Below the pieces are notes generated by a model. It was not told where the DNA came from. It worked only from the letters and a program-made list of their open reading frames with translations, and searched no databases. From positions 1 through 12,360 of the forward strand of contig JAQUBU010000049.1 in the NCBI GenBank assembly GCA_028686565.1: a DNA stretch of 12,360 nt, given 5' to 3'. The position numbers were made by a program, and so were the translations under genes. Of the stretch, positions 6,741 to 12,360 are shown one piece after another; position 1 is the first letter of the stretch; each line of letters opens with the position of its first letter. This stretch comes from Syntrophomonadaceae bacterium. GTDB taxonomy: Bacteria > Bacillota > Syntrophomonadia > Syntrophomonadales > Syntrophomonadaceae.

Positions 6741-7037
6741 CTAATAAGCATTAAGTGATGTTTTGATAACATCCATACTGTTTACATAAAATGCCAGCCT
6801 TATTACTTCACGAATTTCATCTTCGGAAGCCCCTTGGTCACGAGCTTGTTTAGCAAGCACCTTAACTCCTTCCCCTGCGCCTTTTAAAACATCCAAAGCC
6901 AGAATAATCAGATATTTTGTTTTGGCATCCAGTTTTTCCGGCTTCGCAGCCACTTCCAGAACCTCGGCCAATTGGGAGCAATACTCTGGATCATTCTTTG
7001 CAAACTGCTCAAAAAACCATGGCAAGTTTTTATTCAA
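6741..7037 (-). CDS. Carboxymuconolactone decarboxylase-family (AhpD-like) protein, no CxxC
   Basis: The product (98 aa) is an all-helical small protein resembling the CMD/AhpD family. The core helix LIILALDVLKGAGEGVKVLAKQARDQG (43-69) is followed by the hallmark turn ASEDEIREVIRLAFYV (70-85), as in the A-T-x-E-E-I-x-E pattern. The position where AhpD-type members carry CxxCxxxH reads GAGEGVKVLAK here, without cysteine or histidine, so peroxiredoxin-style redox chemistry is unlikely. The only cysteine is C20 near the N-terminus. Family members of this size often oligomerise. The start is TTG, 8 nt behind a strong AGGAGG. The role is unknown; family assignment is good. Confidence 0.78.
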   Translation of the reverse strand: MNKNLPWFFEQFAKNDPEYCSQLAEVLEVAAKPEKLDAKTKYLIILALDVLKGAGEGVKVLAKQARDQGASEDEIREVIRLAFYVNSMDVIKTSLNAY

Positions 7038-7084
7038 TTCTTTAACCTCCTGACTATTTTAAAAACTAATATTTATATAGCAAT

Positions 7085-7090
7085 ATTATA
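7085..7090 (-). promoter_or_regulatory. -10 element for the CMD-like gene
   Basis: On the minus strand a perfect TATAAT lies about 48 nt upstream of the TTG start in the AT-rich divergent region 7038-7205. No good -35 is present at 17 bp. Confidence 0.35.
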
Positions 7091-7157
7091 GCCATAATTA
7101 CTGCGGCTGGTTTACTGAAAATATTTAAAAATAATTAATATCAAAAGAAGGAAATCA

Positions 7158-7166
7158 TGGTAAAAT
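7158..7166 (+). promoter_or_regulatory. Extended -10 promoter of the 7206 gene
   Basis: TGGTAAAAT has the TGn extension and a 5/6 -10 hexamer, 40 nt before the ATG. The -35 region (ATATCA at 17 bp) is weak, as is common for extended -10 promoters. The gene's AAAGGAGG follows at 7193-7200. Confidence 0.4.
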
Positions 7167-7205
7167 ATAGAAGTTACTCAAAAATAGAAATAAAGGAGGC
7201 TTATT

Positions 7206-8399
7206 ATGTTTTTTACGTTTTTAAACAAGTATAACCCATATTACCTGGACCTCTCAGTAATGATTAAGTATAATCCCGAGGAAGTTTTATTTTATTTTTA
7301 TAACTCATTTATTAAAATACCCTGGGAATCTTACTTAAAGATAAAAGGATTGATTGATGGGCGCGATAAACCAGACTCCCCCCTGCAAAAATGGCTGCAT
7401 ATTTTTGAAGAGGAAATAGAAGCTGAACAAGACCTAATCAACCTTAAAGATAATGATTTCATTCAGAATAGCGGTCCCTATTACTATACCCCGACTAACA
7501 CTCGCTTCTACTTTTGTAAAGAGCCTTGCAATAGTTCTGAATTGATGAACAGCGAAGATATCGCTACTATAATTGCTTTTAATAACAACCCGCCAATTAA
7601 TAAGGAACTGCAAAGCTACTATAAAAGAAAAAAAACAGTTAAAAAGTCAGCTCGTAACAAAGATGAACTTATTAGAGAAATAACTATCTGTCTATCCTGT
7701 CTAAAGGAAGTAGAAAAACTCAACCAGCATATTAATTATCTCCAAAAGCTGCTTGAACAACGGCAACAGCTGTTACAAGAAGATGATTTATTTCCAAATG
7801 AACCCGATAATCTGCCAGTTAAACCTGAAAAACCAGAAGATAACGGAAAGTTGTTCAATAACATTATTCCTTATAAGCTGCTACAGTCACGGCAGCAAAA
7901 ACAGCATATAAAAGACCGGAATAATTATAATCATGATATTAAAATTTATTTTATACAATATCGTGAATATGAAAAAGATTGTGACCGTTACAAAGCAAGC
8001 TTGGAAAAATGGACTGACGATTATCATATATTTAAAAAAAGCTGTGCCAATGATTACGAAAAATGCCAGGAGCAATTAAAAGTTGCACAGGATTATTTGA
8101 ACATGTATAACCAAATCATGCAAAAATCCATAATTCATTCCCAGTATCAGCATATAGAAATACTGGAGTTGTTCAGATACTATTTAAACACAGGACGAGC
8201 ATTTGGTCTTCAGGATTGTATGAACCTTTTTGAGGAAGAACGCCATTGGATGGAAATCAAGGCCAGTCAGGAAAGAATCGAAAATACTATTTATTACTTA
8301 CAAAACGACAATCCTGATTTAAAATATGCCGAAGAGCATTTGGGATATCTTTTGGAGCATATTACTGAGGGTAAGGAGATCGCAGCAGTAAAATCTTAA
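7206..8399 (+). CDS. Hypothetical coiled-coil protein
   Basis: I do not recognise this 397-aa protein. It has no signal peptide or membrane span and is rich in Asn, Lys, Glu, Gln and Tyr. The N-terminal part (1-140) is mixed, with a run of aromatics. Segment 150-195 (ELIREIT to QRQQLLQE) and segments 225-300 and 340-365 are charged helices likely to form coiled coils. A proline-rich linker (197-210) separates the first two. The stretch ELFRYYLNTGRAFGLQDCMNLFEEERH (321-347) reminds me of a short C-terminal module in other Firmicutes proteins of the form YxxxGRxxxLxxAxNLYEEE, but this is memory, not a search. The gene is clearly more AT-rich than its neighbours. The ATG follows AAAGGAGG by 5 nt, so the start is secure. 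Its stop overlaps the stop of the convergent rhomboid gene. Confidence 0.8.
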   Translation: MFFTFLNKYNPYYLDLSVMIKYNPEEVLFYFYNSFIKIPWESYLKIKGLIDGRDKPDSPLQKWLHIFEEEIEAEQDLINLKDNDFIQNSGPYYYTPTNTRFYFCKEPCNSSELMNSEDIATIIAFNNNPPINKELQSYYKRKKTVKKSARNKDELIREITICLSCLKEVEKLNQHINYLQKLLEQRQQLLQEDDLFPNEPDNLPVKPEKPEDNGKLFNNIIPYKLLQSRQQKQHIKDRNNYNHDIKIYFIQYREYEKDCDRYKASLEKWTDDYHIFKKSCANDYEKCQEQLKVAQDYLNMYNQIMQKSIIHSQYQHIEILELFRYYLNTGRAFGLQDCMNLFEEERHWMEIKASQERIENTIYYLQNDNPDLKYAEEHLGYLLEHITEGKEIAAVKS

Positions 8400-9061
8400 T
8401 ACTTGTAGTCCGGTTCCGCTTTAAGGAAGAATTTGTAGATGAGCATACCGGCCAGAAAACCACCGATATGTGCCCAGAAGGCGATAGAACCGCAGGCATT
8501 TGATGCCAACACTCCGGCGGCACCACACCATAGCTGCGATAAAGCCCAGAATCCCAGGTATATCCAAGCAGGCAGATTAAATAAGAAAAAGGGAGGAATA
8601 AAAGTAAGAACTTTGGCATGACGGAATTTCAAAAAATAAGCTCCCATAACTCCGGCTACCGCACCTGAAGCACCAACAACGGGAATTGCCGATGCAGGAT
8701 TAATAAAGTAATGGGTAAAGGCTGCCAGAACACCACATAATAAGTAAAATATGAGAAACCTGACTTTACCCATGCGATCTTCCAGGTTATCGCCAAAAAG
8801 CCATAATATCCACATATTGCCAATTACATGCATCCAGCTTCCATGTAAGAAGATCGACGTTAAAAACGGTAAATATCCTATAGGCGAAACCTGATACTGG
8901 GAATAATATGCTGGTACCAGACCAAAAAGCGCAAATAAATTTTCCATTCCCTGAAGGCCCAGCGTGGTTGTCGAATAGAATATAACGATATTTACCAATA
9001 TTAGTATTACGGTAACAATAGGAAAGTTTTCACTGGGTGTGCTATCGCGGAGTGGAAACAT
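8396..9061 (-). CDS. Rhomboid-family intramembrane serine protease
   Basis: The product (221 aa) is a polytopic membrane protein with about six hydrophobic segments (15-32, 64-72, 79-92, 101-119, 126-143, 156-178, 192-213, some of them merged). The catalytic dyad is visible: S132 in GASGAVAG and H198 in AHIGGFLAG. Also present are the HGSWMHVIGN segment (73-82) with the oxyanion-side N82 and the conserved RMGKVRFLIFYLLCG after TM2. Rhomboids cleave transmembrane substrates within the bilayer. The substrate here is unknown, and Firmicutes members range from cell-envelope quality control to membrane-protein turnover. It starts at ATG after GGGGGA and has its own sigma-A-like promoter. The gene has no room for a terminator because its stop shares TTAA with the opposite gene. 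Confidence 0.93.
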   Translation of the reverse strand: MFPLRDSTPSENFPIVTVILILVNIVIFYSTTTLGLQGMENLFALFGLVPAYYSQYQVSPIGYLPFLTSIFLHGSWMHVIGNMWILWLFGDNLEDRMGKVRFLIFYLLCGVLAAFTHYFINPASAIPVVGASGAVAGVMGAYFLKFRHAKVLTFIPPFFLFNLPAWIYLGFWALSQLWCGAAGVLASNACGSIAFWAHIGGFLAGMLIYKFFLKAEPDYKY

Positions 9062-9113
9062 ATGTTATATCCCCCAAAGTCTATGTGCACTATCTATAAG
9101 TTTATTGTTTCTA

Positions 9114-9142
9114 ATTTTAAGTAATATTATTAAACATAACAA
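9114..9142 (-). promoter_or_regulatory. Sigma-A-type promoter of the rhomboid gene
   Basis: On the minus strand TTGTTA (9137-9142), a 17-bp spacer and TAAAAT (9114-9119) give 4/6 and 5/6 matches with optimal spacing. Transcription would begin near 9107, leaving a leader of about 46 nt. Confidence 0.5.
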
Positions 9143-9153
9143 GTTTCGTAACT

Positions 9154-9268
9154 TTAAAAGATTTTCATAGCTTTCTCGCGCTTACACTGCCGCTCAATGA
9201 TACCACCTGCCCGGCCCGGCACTCAAGCTGCTCAAAAGCTACCATATTTCTTTCTGTGTCTGCTGCGA
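9154..9268 (-). pseudogene. Decayed, N-terminally truncated alpha/beta SASP
   Basis: The minus strand reads QKEIW-stop-LLSSLSAG, then after removing one base RAGGIIERQCKREKAMKIF and a stop at 9154-9156. This aligns with the C-terminal half of the intact SASP at 5709-5894 (WDSLSNAICGRVGGIMSRRLRE). The nucleotide similarity is direct too: CTCATTATACCGCC at 5738-5751 corresponds to CTCAATGATACCACC at 9193-9207. An in-frame TAG, a +1 frameshift and loss of the N-terminal half mark it as dead. Its upstream end abuts the stop codon of the 586-aa gene. Confidence 0.6.
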
Positions 9269-9276
9269 AAGTTGAG

Positions 9277-11037
9277 TTAAGCACTTAATGCCTTATAATC
9301 AATCGACAGCATTATTTCAACCGCCTGGTAAGCGGCATAACGAATAAGTTCAATTTCTTCATCACTCTCAATATCAAGGGGCAGGGGTTTAAAAGGATGA
9401 ATATATTTATTCCGCATTTGGTGAATAAGCAAAAGAACCCCTACCAGGAAGTACATAGTCTCATCTGCACCTCTTTCCAAAATATCTAGAAACAATATCC
9501 AGGCAGCTTGATTTAAATCCTCCGGTTTCTGTTTTATATACGGGTTATTGCAAAAAGCATAAAAATTCTTAGGATAGACGTTTTCCAAATATACTAATAA
9601 TTTCGGGTTTTGCATTTCCACAATTTCTTTAACTTTATTAAACTCGGTTTGATATTCTTCTGACCTAACTCTTAAATTAAGCGATTTGCGCTTTAATATT
9701 CCTTCTTCCCGCAATCTCACATTTTTCTTCACCAGTAATTCCAATGGCCGCATGAATTGGAATAAAGAATAAACCCCATTTTTAATAATCTCGCTTAGTT
9801 TTCCACCAGAGTAAATCTGAAAAACCAGTTCAGCATCGATCAGGGATTTTGAAAATACCGCATTTTCATTGTTGCGGTTCATTTGGGAAAAGCCAGGTAT
9901 CTCTTCTGTTAAAAGGCTGTTGATATAAACCAACACATCTTCATCCACATTATCATTAACTTTTTCTCTGATCATAAATACTTTTTCTTGTATATCCTGC
10001 CAGCGCTTCTCAACGAGAATATCCTGCCAGGCCAGTGTTAACATCATTTCTTCAGCTTGTTCCTGCAGCATGTCTACTTTTACCAGGGTTTGATTCAGTT
10101 TTTTCAATACTTCACTATCTTCACCCTTACATTCGTCTAATAGTCTTAATAAGATATCCTTCAATTCTTTGAAAGTATTCATCATTTGCAGTGCACTATT
10201 CTGCATTTTTCCTACCACATCAGCCGAAAAGCTTTCGAGTTCCTTTATTATTGAATCCTGCAGGGGAAGAATTCTTGTTTCCAATGACTTGATGAGATTT
10301 GTTGATAATTGTTCACCGAGTTTGTTAATGTTAAAGTATTCAGCTACATCGAGCCCTTCCCCATCCTTTTCTTCATTATTATTCATCTGGGCAATCATTA
10401 TTTTATATACATAATCATAGAAAATATCCTGTTCCGTCCGCATAGCATTCTTCATGCTGCTAACTTTTGAGTCAATTAAATCATCCAAATCTAAAAAATC
10501 CCGTTCTTTATTGCCTTTTAGGCCGTCAACCAGAGTAGATAATATATCCAGGTCCTTGTTTATCAACCTTAATAATTTTGCCCGATCTTCGTTAACCGGA
10601 TCAATAGATGCAGAAATGGGAATAGCTTCTTTCAGAAATTGGTCTACCCTCCCCACAAACTCTTGATTGTCTTCCCATAGCCAGGCCAAACCCCGTGCGA
10701 AATCTTTACGAACATTTCCGCGAACCGGCTCAGTTATCTGTTCAATCTCGTCATCAAAAATGACTTCACCGTAATTTTTTATTTCCTTCATTAATTCCGC
10801 AGCTTTACCAGTAAATTCTTCTGGAATAGATATATCGTAGGAATTCTGTATTGCCAGCAATTTTATTCCGCCTATCCCCAGCAAAGCCATTAATAGAAAA
10901 AATATCAGCATAATCAGGGATAATCCATGTGATAAATAAACATAGGTGAAAATGTTCAATATGACTAATGGCCAAACAACCGTCCATAATTGCTTGTGCT
11001 CTAAAATGTTGTCTTTTATCCTGCTAATATAATTCAT
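9277..11037 (-). CDS. Membrane-anchored helical protein of unknown function, HEPN-like C-terminus
   Basis: This 586-aa protein is not one I can name. Two hydrophobic segments (about 19-36 and 39-61) should anchor it with the long remainder in the cytosol. The body is almost entirely charged helix, with likely coiled coil at 255-360. Within it TLAWQDILVEKRWQDIQEKV (334-353) repeats WQDI with an 8-residue step, loosely recalling the Q-D-[IL] helix motif of CheZ-like phosphatases. The C-terminal 80 residues contain HQMRNKYIHPFKPL (539-552), followed by an acidic turn and an amphipathic helix ending in AVEIMLSI (572-579). RNxxxH before a final helix is the pattern of HEPN domains, many of which are RNases. 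Both similarities are inferred by eye. It starts at ATG, 7 nt after GAGGTG, and is monocistronic unless it reads through to the rhomboid gene. Confidence 0.82.
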   Translation of the reverse strand: MNYISRIKDNILEHKQLWTVVWPLVILNIFTYVYLSHGLSLIMLIFFLLMALLGIGGIKLLAIQNSYDISIPEEFTGKAAELMKEIKNYGEVIFDDEIEQITEPVRGNVRKDFARGLAWLWEDNQEFVGRVDQFLKEAIPISASIDPVNEDRAKLLRLINKDLDILSTLVDGLKGNKERDFLDLDDLIDSKVSSMKNAMRTEQDIFYDYVYKIMIAQMNNNEEKDGEGLDVAEYFNINKLGEQLSTNLIKSLETRILPLQDSIIKELESFSADVVGKMQNSALQMMNTFKELKDILLRLLDECKGEDSEVLKKLNQTLVKVDMLQEQAEEMMLTLAWQDILVEKRWQDIQEKVFMIREKVNDNVDEDVLVYINSLLTEEIPGFSQMNRNNENAVFSKSLIDAELVFQIYSGGKLSEIIKNGVYSLFQFMRPLELLVKKNVRLREEGILKRKSLNLRVRSEEYQTEFNKVKEIVEMQNPKLLVYLENVYPKNFYAFCNNPYIKQKPEDLNQAAWILFLDILERGADETMYFLVGVLLLIHQMRNKYIHPFKPLPLDIESDEEIELIRYAAYQAVEIMLSIDYKALSA

Positions 11038-11117
11038 CTTTATTCACCTCACGACTTGTTCCAATATTTTCATATTTCATCATTTTTAATCAATTACATC
11101 GTAAAAAACCGCGCAGA

Positions 11118-11155
11118 GTTCTTTTGCGCCGCTATAACGAGGCGGCGATTAGAAC
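11118..11155. repeat. Two-part hairpin carrying the 14-bp block of the dispersed repeat
   Basis: GTTCT (11118-11122) pairs with AGAAC (11151-11155) and CGCCGC (11127-11132) with GCGGCG (11142-11147), around a 9-nt loop. GCTATAACGAGGCG (11131-11144) within it is the exact reverse complement of 5621-5634. It lies 81-118 nt upstream of the 586-aa gene. No U-run directly follows on either strand. Confidence 0.55.
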
Positions 11156-11203
11156 CTGCCAGCTGTTTGTTAATAATAAAATGGACCGCTTATTAAAGCG
11201 GGG
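11144..11203. repeat. Dispersed intergenic repeat, copy B (core)
   Basis: AGAACCTGCCAGCTGTTTG, then an AT-rich spacer and the hairpin CCGCTT-ATTA-AAGCGG (11186-11201) match copy A at 5553-5609 over roughly 57 bp with a few small indels. The two copies have the same orientation of core but opposite placement of the 14-bp block. Confidence 0.6.
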
Positions 11204-11353
11204 GATATATTTATAATCATTTCTTTCACTTCACTCAAGGAACAAGGCGTAATGATAATATTTCTTTAAGACTTTCACCTTGTTATATATAATATCGTTA
11301 ACTAGTTAAAATACTTAATGAAATATATTGCTTTGTCTCAGGCTTTCATTTCG

Positions 11354-11367
11354 ATGCATTTTTGCAT
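11354..11367. promoter_or_regulatory. Dyad ATGCA-N4-TGCAT, site 1
   Basis: ATGCATTTTTGCAT is a perfect 5-bp-arm dyad with a 4-bp spacer, centred about 340 bp upstream of the predicted sigma-54 start. It is the distal member of a set of three. Confidence 0.4.
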
Positions 11368-11486
11368 TTTTCTTCACCTTCATAGATCATTTTGATTTAA
11401 TATTATTATGACTCGCATTCAAAGTATTACATAGATTTCCTATTTTGGTTATAATAATGCATCAGTGTCTACCTGTTGTGTATTCA

Positions 11487-11505
11487 TGTATCAAATTTTG
11501 ATACA
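11487..11505. promoter_or_regulatory. 19-bp operator-like palindrome
   Basis: TGTATCAAATTTTGATACA has perfect 9-bp arms around one base. Its size and symmetry fit a site for a dimeric regulator of TetR or GntR type, although no regulator gene is in the window. It lies about 200 bp upstream of the predicted sigma-54 start. Confidence 0.5.
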
Positions 11506-11545
11506 AACCATAAATTCGCTATTAAATAATAGCGCTCATGTTTTA

Positions 11546-11559
11546 ATGCATATATGCAT
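11546..11559. promoter_or_regulatory. Dyad ATGCA-N4-TGCAT, site 2
   Basis: ATGCATATATGCAT is a perfect palindrome of the same form as site 1, centred 23 bp from site 3, about two helical turns, so bound proteins would lie on roughly the same face. Confidence 0.45.
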
Positions 11560-11568
11560 TTATTTTTA

Positions 11569-11582
11569 ATGCCTATTTGCAT
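11569..11582. promoter_or_regulatory. Dyad ATGCA-N4-TGCAT, site 3 (one mismatch)
   Basis: ATGCCTATTTGCAT differs from the perfect dyad at one arm base. Its centre is about 105 bp upstream of the -24/-12 promoter, within the usual distance for an enhancer-binding activator. Confidence 0.42.
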
Positions 11583-11672
11583 CTGTTCTTTTTGTCACCT
11601 TTTTTGCCAACAAAGCTAAATTTAACAATCCCTATATTATGGGCTTTGTCGATATTATTTTTTTGTACAGGC

Positions 11673-11688
11673 TGGCACAATTATTGCT
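11673..11688 (+). promoter_or_regulatory. Sigma-54 (-24/-12) promoter for the thiolase gene
   Basis: TGGCACAATTATTGCT matches the consensus TGGCACR-N4-TTGCW at every specified base, with GG at 11674-11675 and GC at 11686-11687 exactly 10 bp apart. Transcription should start near 11699 toward the thiolase. Sigma-54 promoters need an AAA+ activator bound upstream, and the dyads at 11546-11582 are candidate sites. A TATAAT (11692-11697) overlaps the expected start but has no -35 at the right distance. Confidence 0.8.
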
Positions 11689-11710
11689 TATTATAATGAC
11701 AGGGATATAC

Positions 11711-11767
11711 ATGTTATGTTTTCGTCCCCCTTATATAATTGTTTCTCAACGTGCTGCTGCTCTATGA
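11711..11767 (+). CDS. Possible 18-codon leader peptide
   Basis: ATG at 11711 follows AGGG by 6 nt and lies about 12 nt from the predicted transcript start. It encodes MLCFRPPYIIVSQRAAAL and stops with TGA at 11765-11767, inside the 5' arm of the hairpin 11760-11779. Ribosomes finishing it would cover that stem. It includes a Pro-Pro pair and three successive GCT Ala codons. It may be chance; only its position after a strong promoter and its overlap with the hairpin support it. Confidence 0.3.
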   Translation: MLCFRPPYIIVSQRAAAL

Positions 11768-11779
11768 GTTGCCATAGAG
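11760..11779 (+). promoter_or_regulatory. Leader hairpin 1
   Basis: CTCTATGAGTTGCCATAGAG is a perfect 7-bp stem with a 6-nt loop in the thiolase leader, about 60 nt from the predicted transcript start. No U-tract follows. Confidence 0.5.
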
Positions 11780-11884
11780 AGAAATTAAGATTTAATATCA
11801 TGGACCAGCGGCCCCCCTCTTTTTTATACTTAATAATTATTGATTTTCTATAAATACATCTATGAAAGGAGGTTTGCGAAAAAG

Positions 11885-11901
11885 AAGGTTATATTAACCT
11901 T
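11885..11901 (+). promoter_or_regulatory. Leader hairpin 2
   Basis: AAGGTTATATTAACCTT is a perfect 7-bp stem with a 3-nt loop, 53 nt before the thiolase ATG. A good AAAGGAGG (11865-11872) lies just upstream of it without a properly spaced start codon. It could also be a DNA operator. Confidence 0.4.
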
Positions 11902-11954
11902 GCTTTAGAATAACATCAGCAGTTTTAGAATTTTGAAAGGGGAAATGAATAGAA

Positions 11955-12360
11955 ATGTCAAAAGAAGTAGTATTGGTTGGGGCCTGTCGGACACCGATAG
12001 GCACATTTGGAGGTAAAATTAAAGATGTAGGTGCCGCACAGCTAGGCGCAATAGTAATGGAGGAAGCCATTAAGAGAGCCGGAATTAAAGCCGATCAAAT
12101 CGACGAAGTAATATTTGGCTGTGTATTGCAGGCAGGTCTGGGCCAGAACGTTGCCCGGCAGTGTATGATAAATGCTGGAATCCCCAAAGAAATCACTTGT
12201 TTCACTATCAACAAAGTTTGCGGATCTGGACTTAGAGCAGTCAGCCTGGCAGCACAGCTTATCAAAGCCGGCGATGCAGACATCGTACTGGCTGGCGGAA
12301 CTGAAAACATGGATAAAGCCCCGTTTATCCTGCCCAATGCCCGCTGGGGATACAGAATGG
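11955..12360 (+). CDS. Acetyl-CoA C-acetyltransferase (thiolase), 5' part
   Basis: The window contains the first 135 residues of a thiolase. These enzymes condense two acetyl-CoA or, in fatty-acid beta-oxidation, split acetoacetyl-CoA in the cytosol. The start MSKEVVLVGACRTPIGTFGG is typical. The nucleophilic cysteine is C89 in NKVCGSGLRAV (87-96 region), the same position as in the Zoogloea enzyme. GGTENMDKAPF (114-124) corresponds to the GGxExMSxAP motif. The catalytic His and second Cys lie beyond the window. ATG at 11955 is preceded by AAAGGGG, at 12 nt a slightly long spacing; a TGA at 11946-11948 rules out an earlier in-frame start. A sigma-54 promoter and 255-nt leader precede it. It is probably the first gene of an acyl-CoA metabolism operon. 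Substrate chain length is not determined by this portion. Confidence 0.93.
   Translation, partial: MSKEVVLVGACRTPIGTFGGKIKDVGAAQLGAIVMEEAIKRAGIKADQIDEVIFGCVLQAGLGQNVARQCMINAGIPKEITCFTINKVCGSGLRAVSLAAQLIKAGDADIVLAGGTENMDKAPFILPNARWGYRM

Larger units (their letters stand above)
11038..11954. other. Divergent intergenic region, 0.9 kb, rich in dyads
   Basis: This stretch separates the minus-strand 586-aa gene from the plus-strand thiolase gene and holds no convincing protein gene apart from a possible 18-codon leader ORF. It contains a hairpin at 11118-11155, dispersed repeat copy B, the perfect palindrome TTAACTAGTTAA at 11298-11309, three ATGCA-N4-TGCAT dyads, a 19-bp operator-like palindrome, the sigma-54 promoter and a 255-nt leader. 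It is strongly AT-rich from 11170 to 11700. Confidence 0.8.

Noticed and set aside
11240..11285. AACAAGG...CCTTGTT inverted repeat as a terminator
   Set aside because: The loop is about 30 nt, there is no U-run and no gene ends nearby.
11692..11697. TATAAT as a sigma-A promoter for the thiolase
   Set aside because: The nearest -35-like TTGTAC is about 23 bp away, and the hexamer overlaps the expected sigma-54 start.
11812..11825. CCCCCC-TC-TTTTTT run suggesting an attenuator terminator
   Set aside because: There is no G-rich partner upstream to form the stem, so it is not a convincing intrinsic terminator.
11862..11897. Eleven-codon ORF MKGGLRKRRLY in the thiolase leader
   Set aside because: No ribosome binding site precedes its ATG, and the AAAGGAGG lies within the ORF rather than before it.
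12095..12337. Minus-strand open frame opposite the thiolase
   Set aside because: It is the antisense shadow of a strongly conserved thiolase reading frame.

Overview
The window looks like chromosomal DNA of an anaerobic, endospore-forming member of the Clostridia, most likely close to Syntrophomonas (Syntrophomonadaceae). The evidence is a small acid-soluble spore protein gene plus a decayed second copy, a Firmicutes-type dnaE-mtrB-pfkA cluster, frequent TTG starts behind strong GGAGG ribosome binding sites, and a thiolase gene behind a sigma-54 promoter. The genus is an inference from overall resemblance, not from a search.

Region 1 (about 1-5540, all minus strand) reads in transcription order: YbaK/EbsC-type tRNA-editing protein, DNA polymerase III alpha (dnaE), the tryptophan-responsive RNA-binding protein TRAP (mtrB), and 6-phosphofructokinase (pfkA). 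A promoter with two TATAAT boxes lies before the first gene. Hairpin-forming sequences sit before mtrB and between mtrB and pfkA, and a four-unit tandem repeat follows pfkA. The PfkA sequence departs from the family at nucleotide/Mg positions.

Region 2 (about 5550-7100, minus strand) reads: carboxymuconolactone decarboxylase-like protein without the redox cysteines, HAD-family phosphatase, and an alpha/beta-type SASP that apparently starts at ATT and is followed by a hairpin terminator. One copy of a dispersed intergenic repeat lies downstream.

Region 3 (7206-9276) holds an AT-rich plus-strand gene for a coiled-coil protein of unknown function. It converges tail-to-tail with a minus-strand rhomboid protease gene, and both stops share TTAA. 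Upstream of the rhomboid gene is a frameshifted, truncated SASP remnant.

Region 4 (9277-11037, minus) encodes a 586-aa membrane-anchored helical protein of unknown function with a twin WQDI motif and a C-terminal RNxxxH motif resembling HEPN domains.

Region 5 (11038-11954) is a 0.9-kb divergent intergenic region with a second copy of the dispersed repeat, several dyads (including three of the form ATGCA-N4-TGCAT), a consensus -24/-12 sigma-54 promoter, and a structured leader with a possible 18-codon upstream ORF. It leads into an acetyl-CoA acetyltransferase (thiolase) gene cut by the window end. The arrangement points to activator-dependent control of acyl-CoA metabolism genes.
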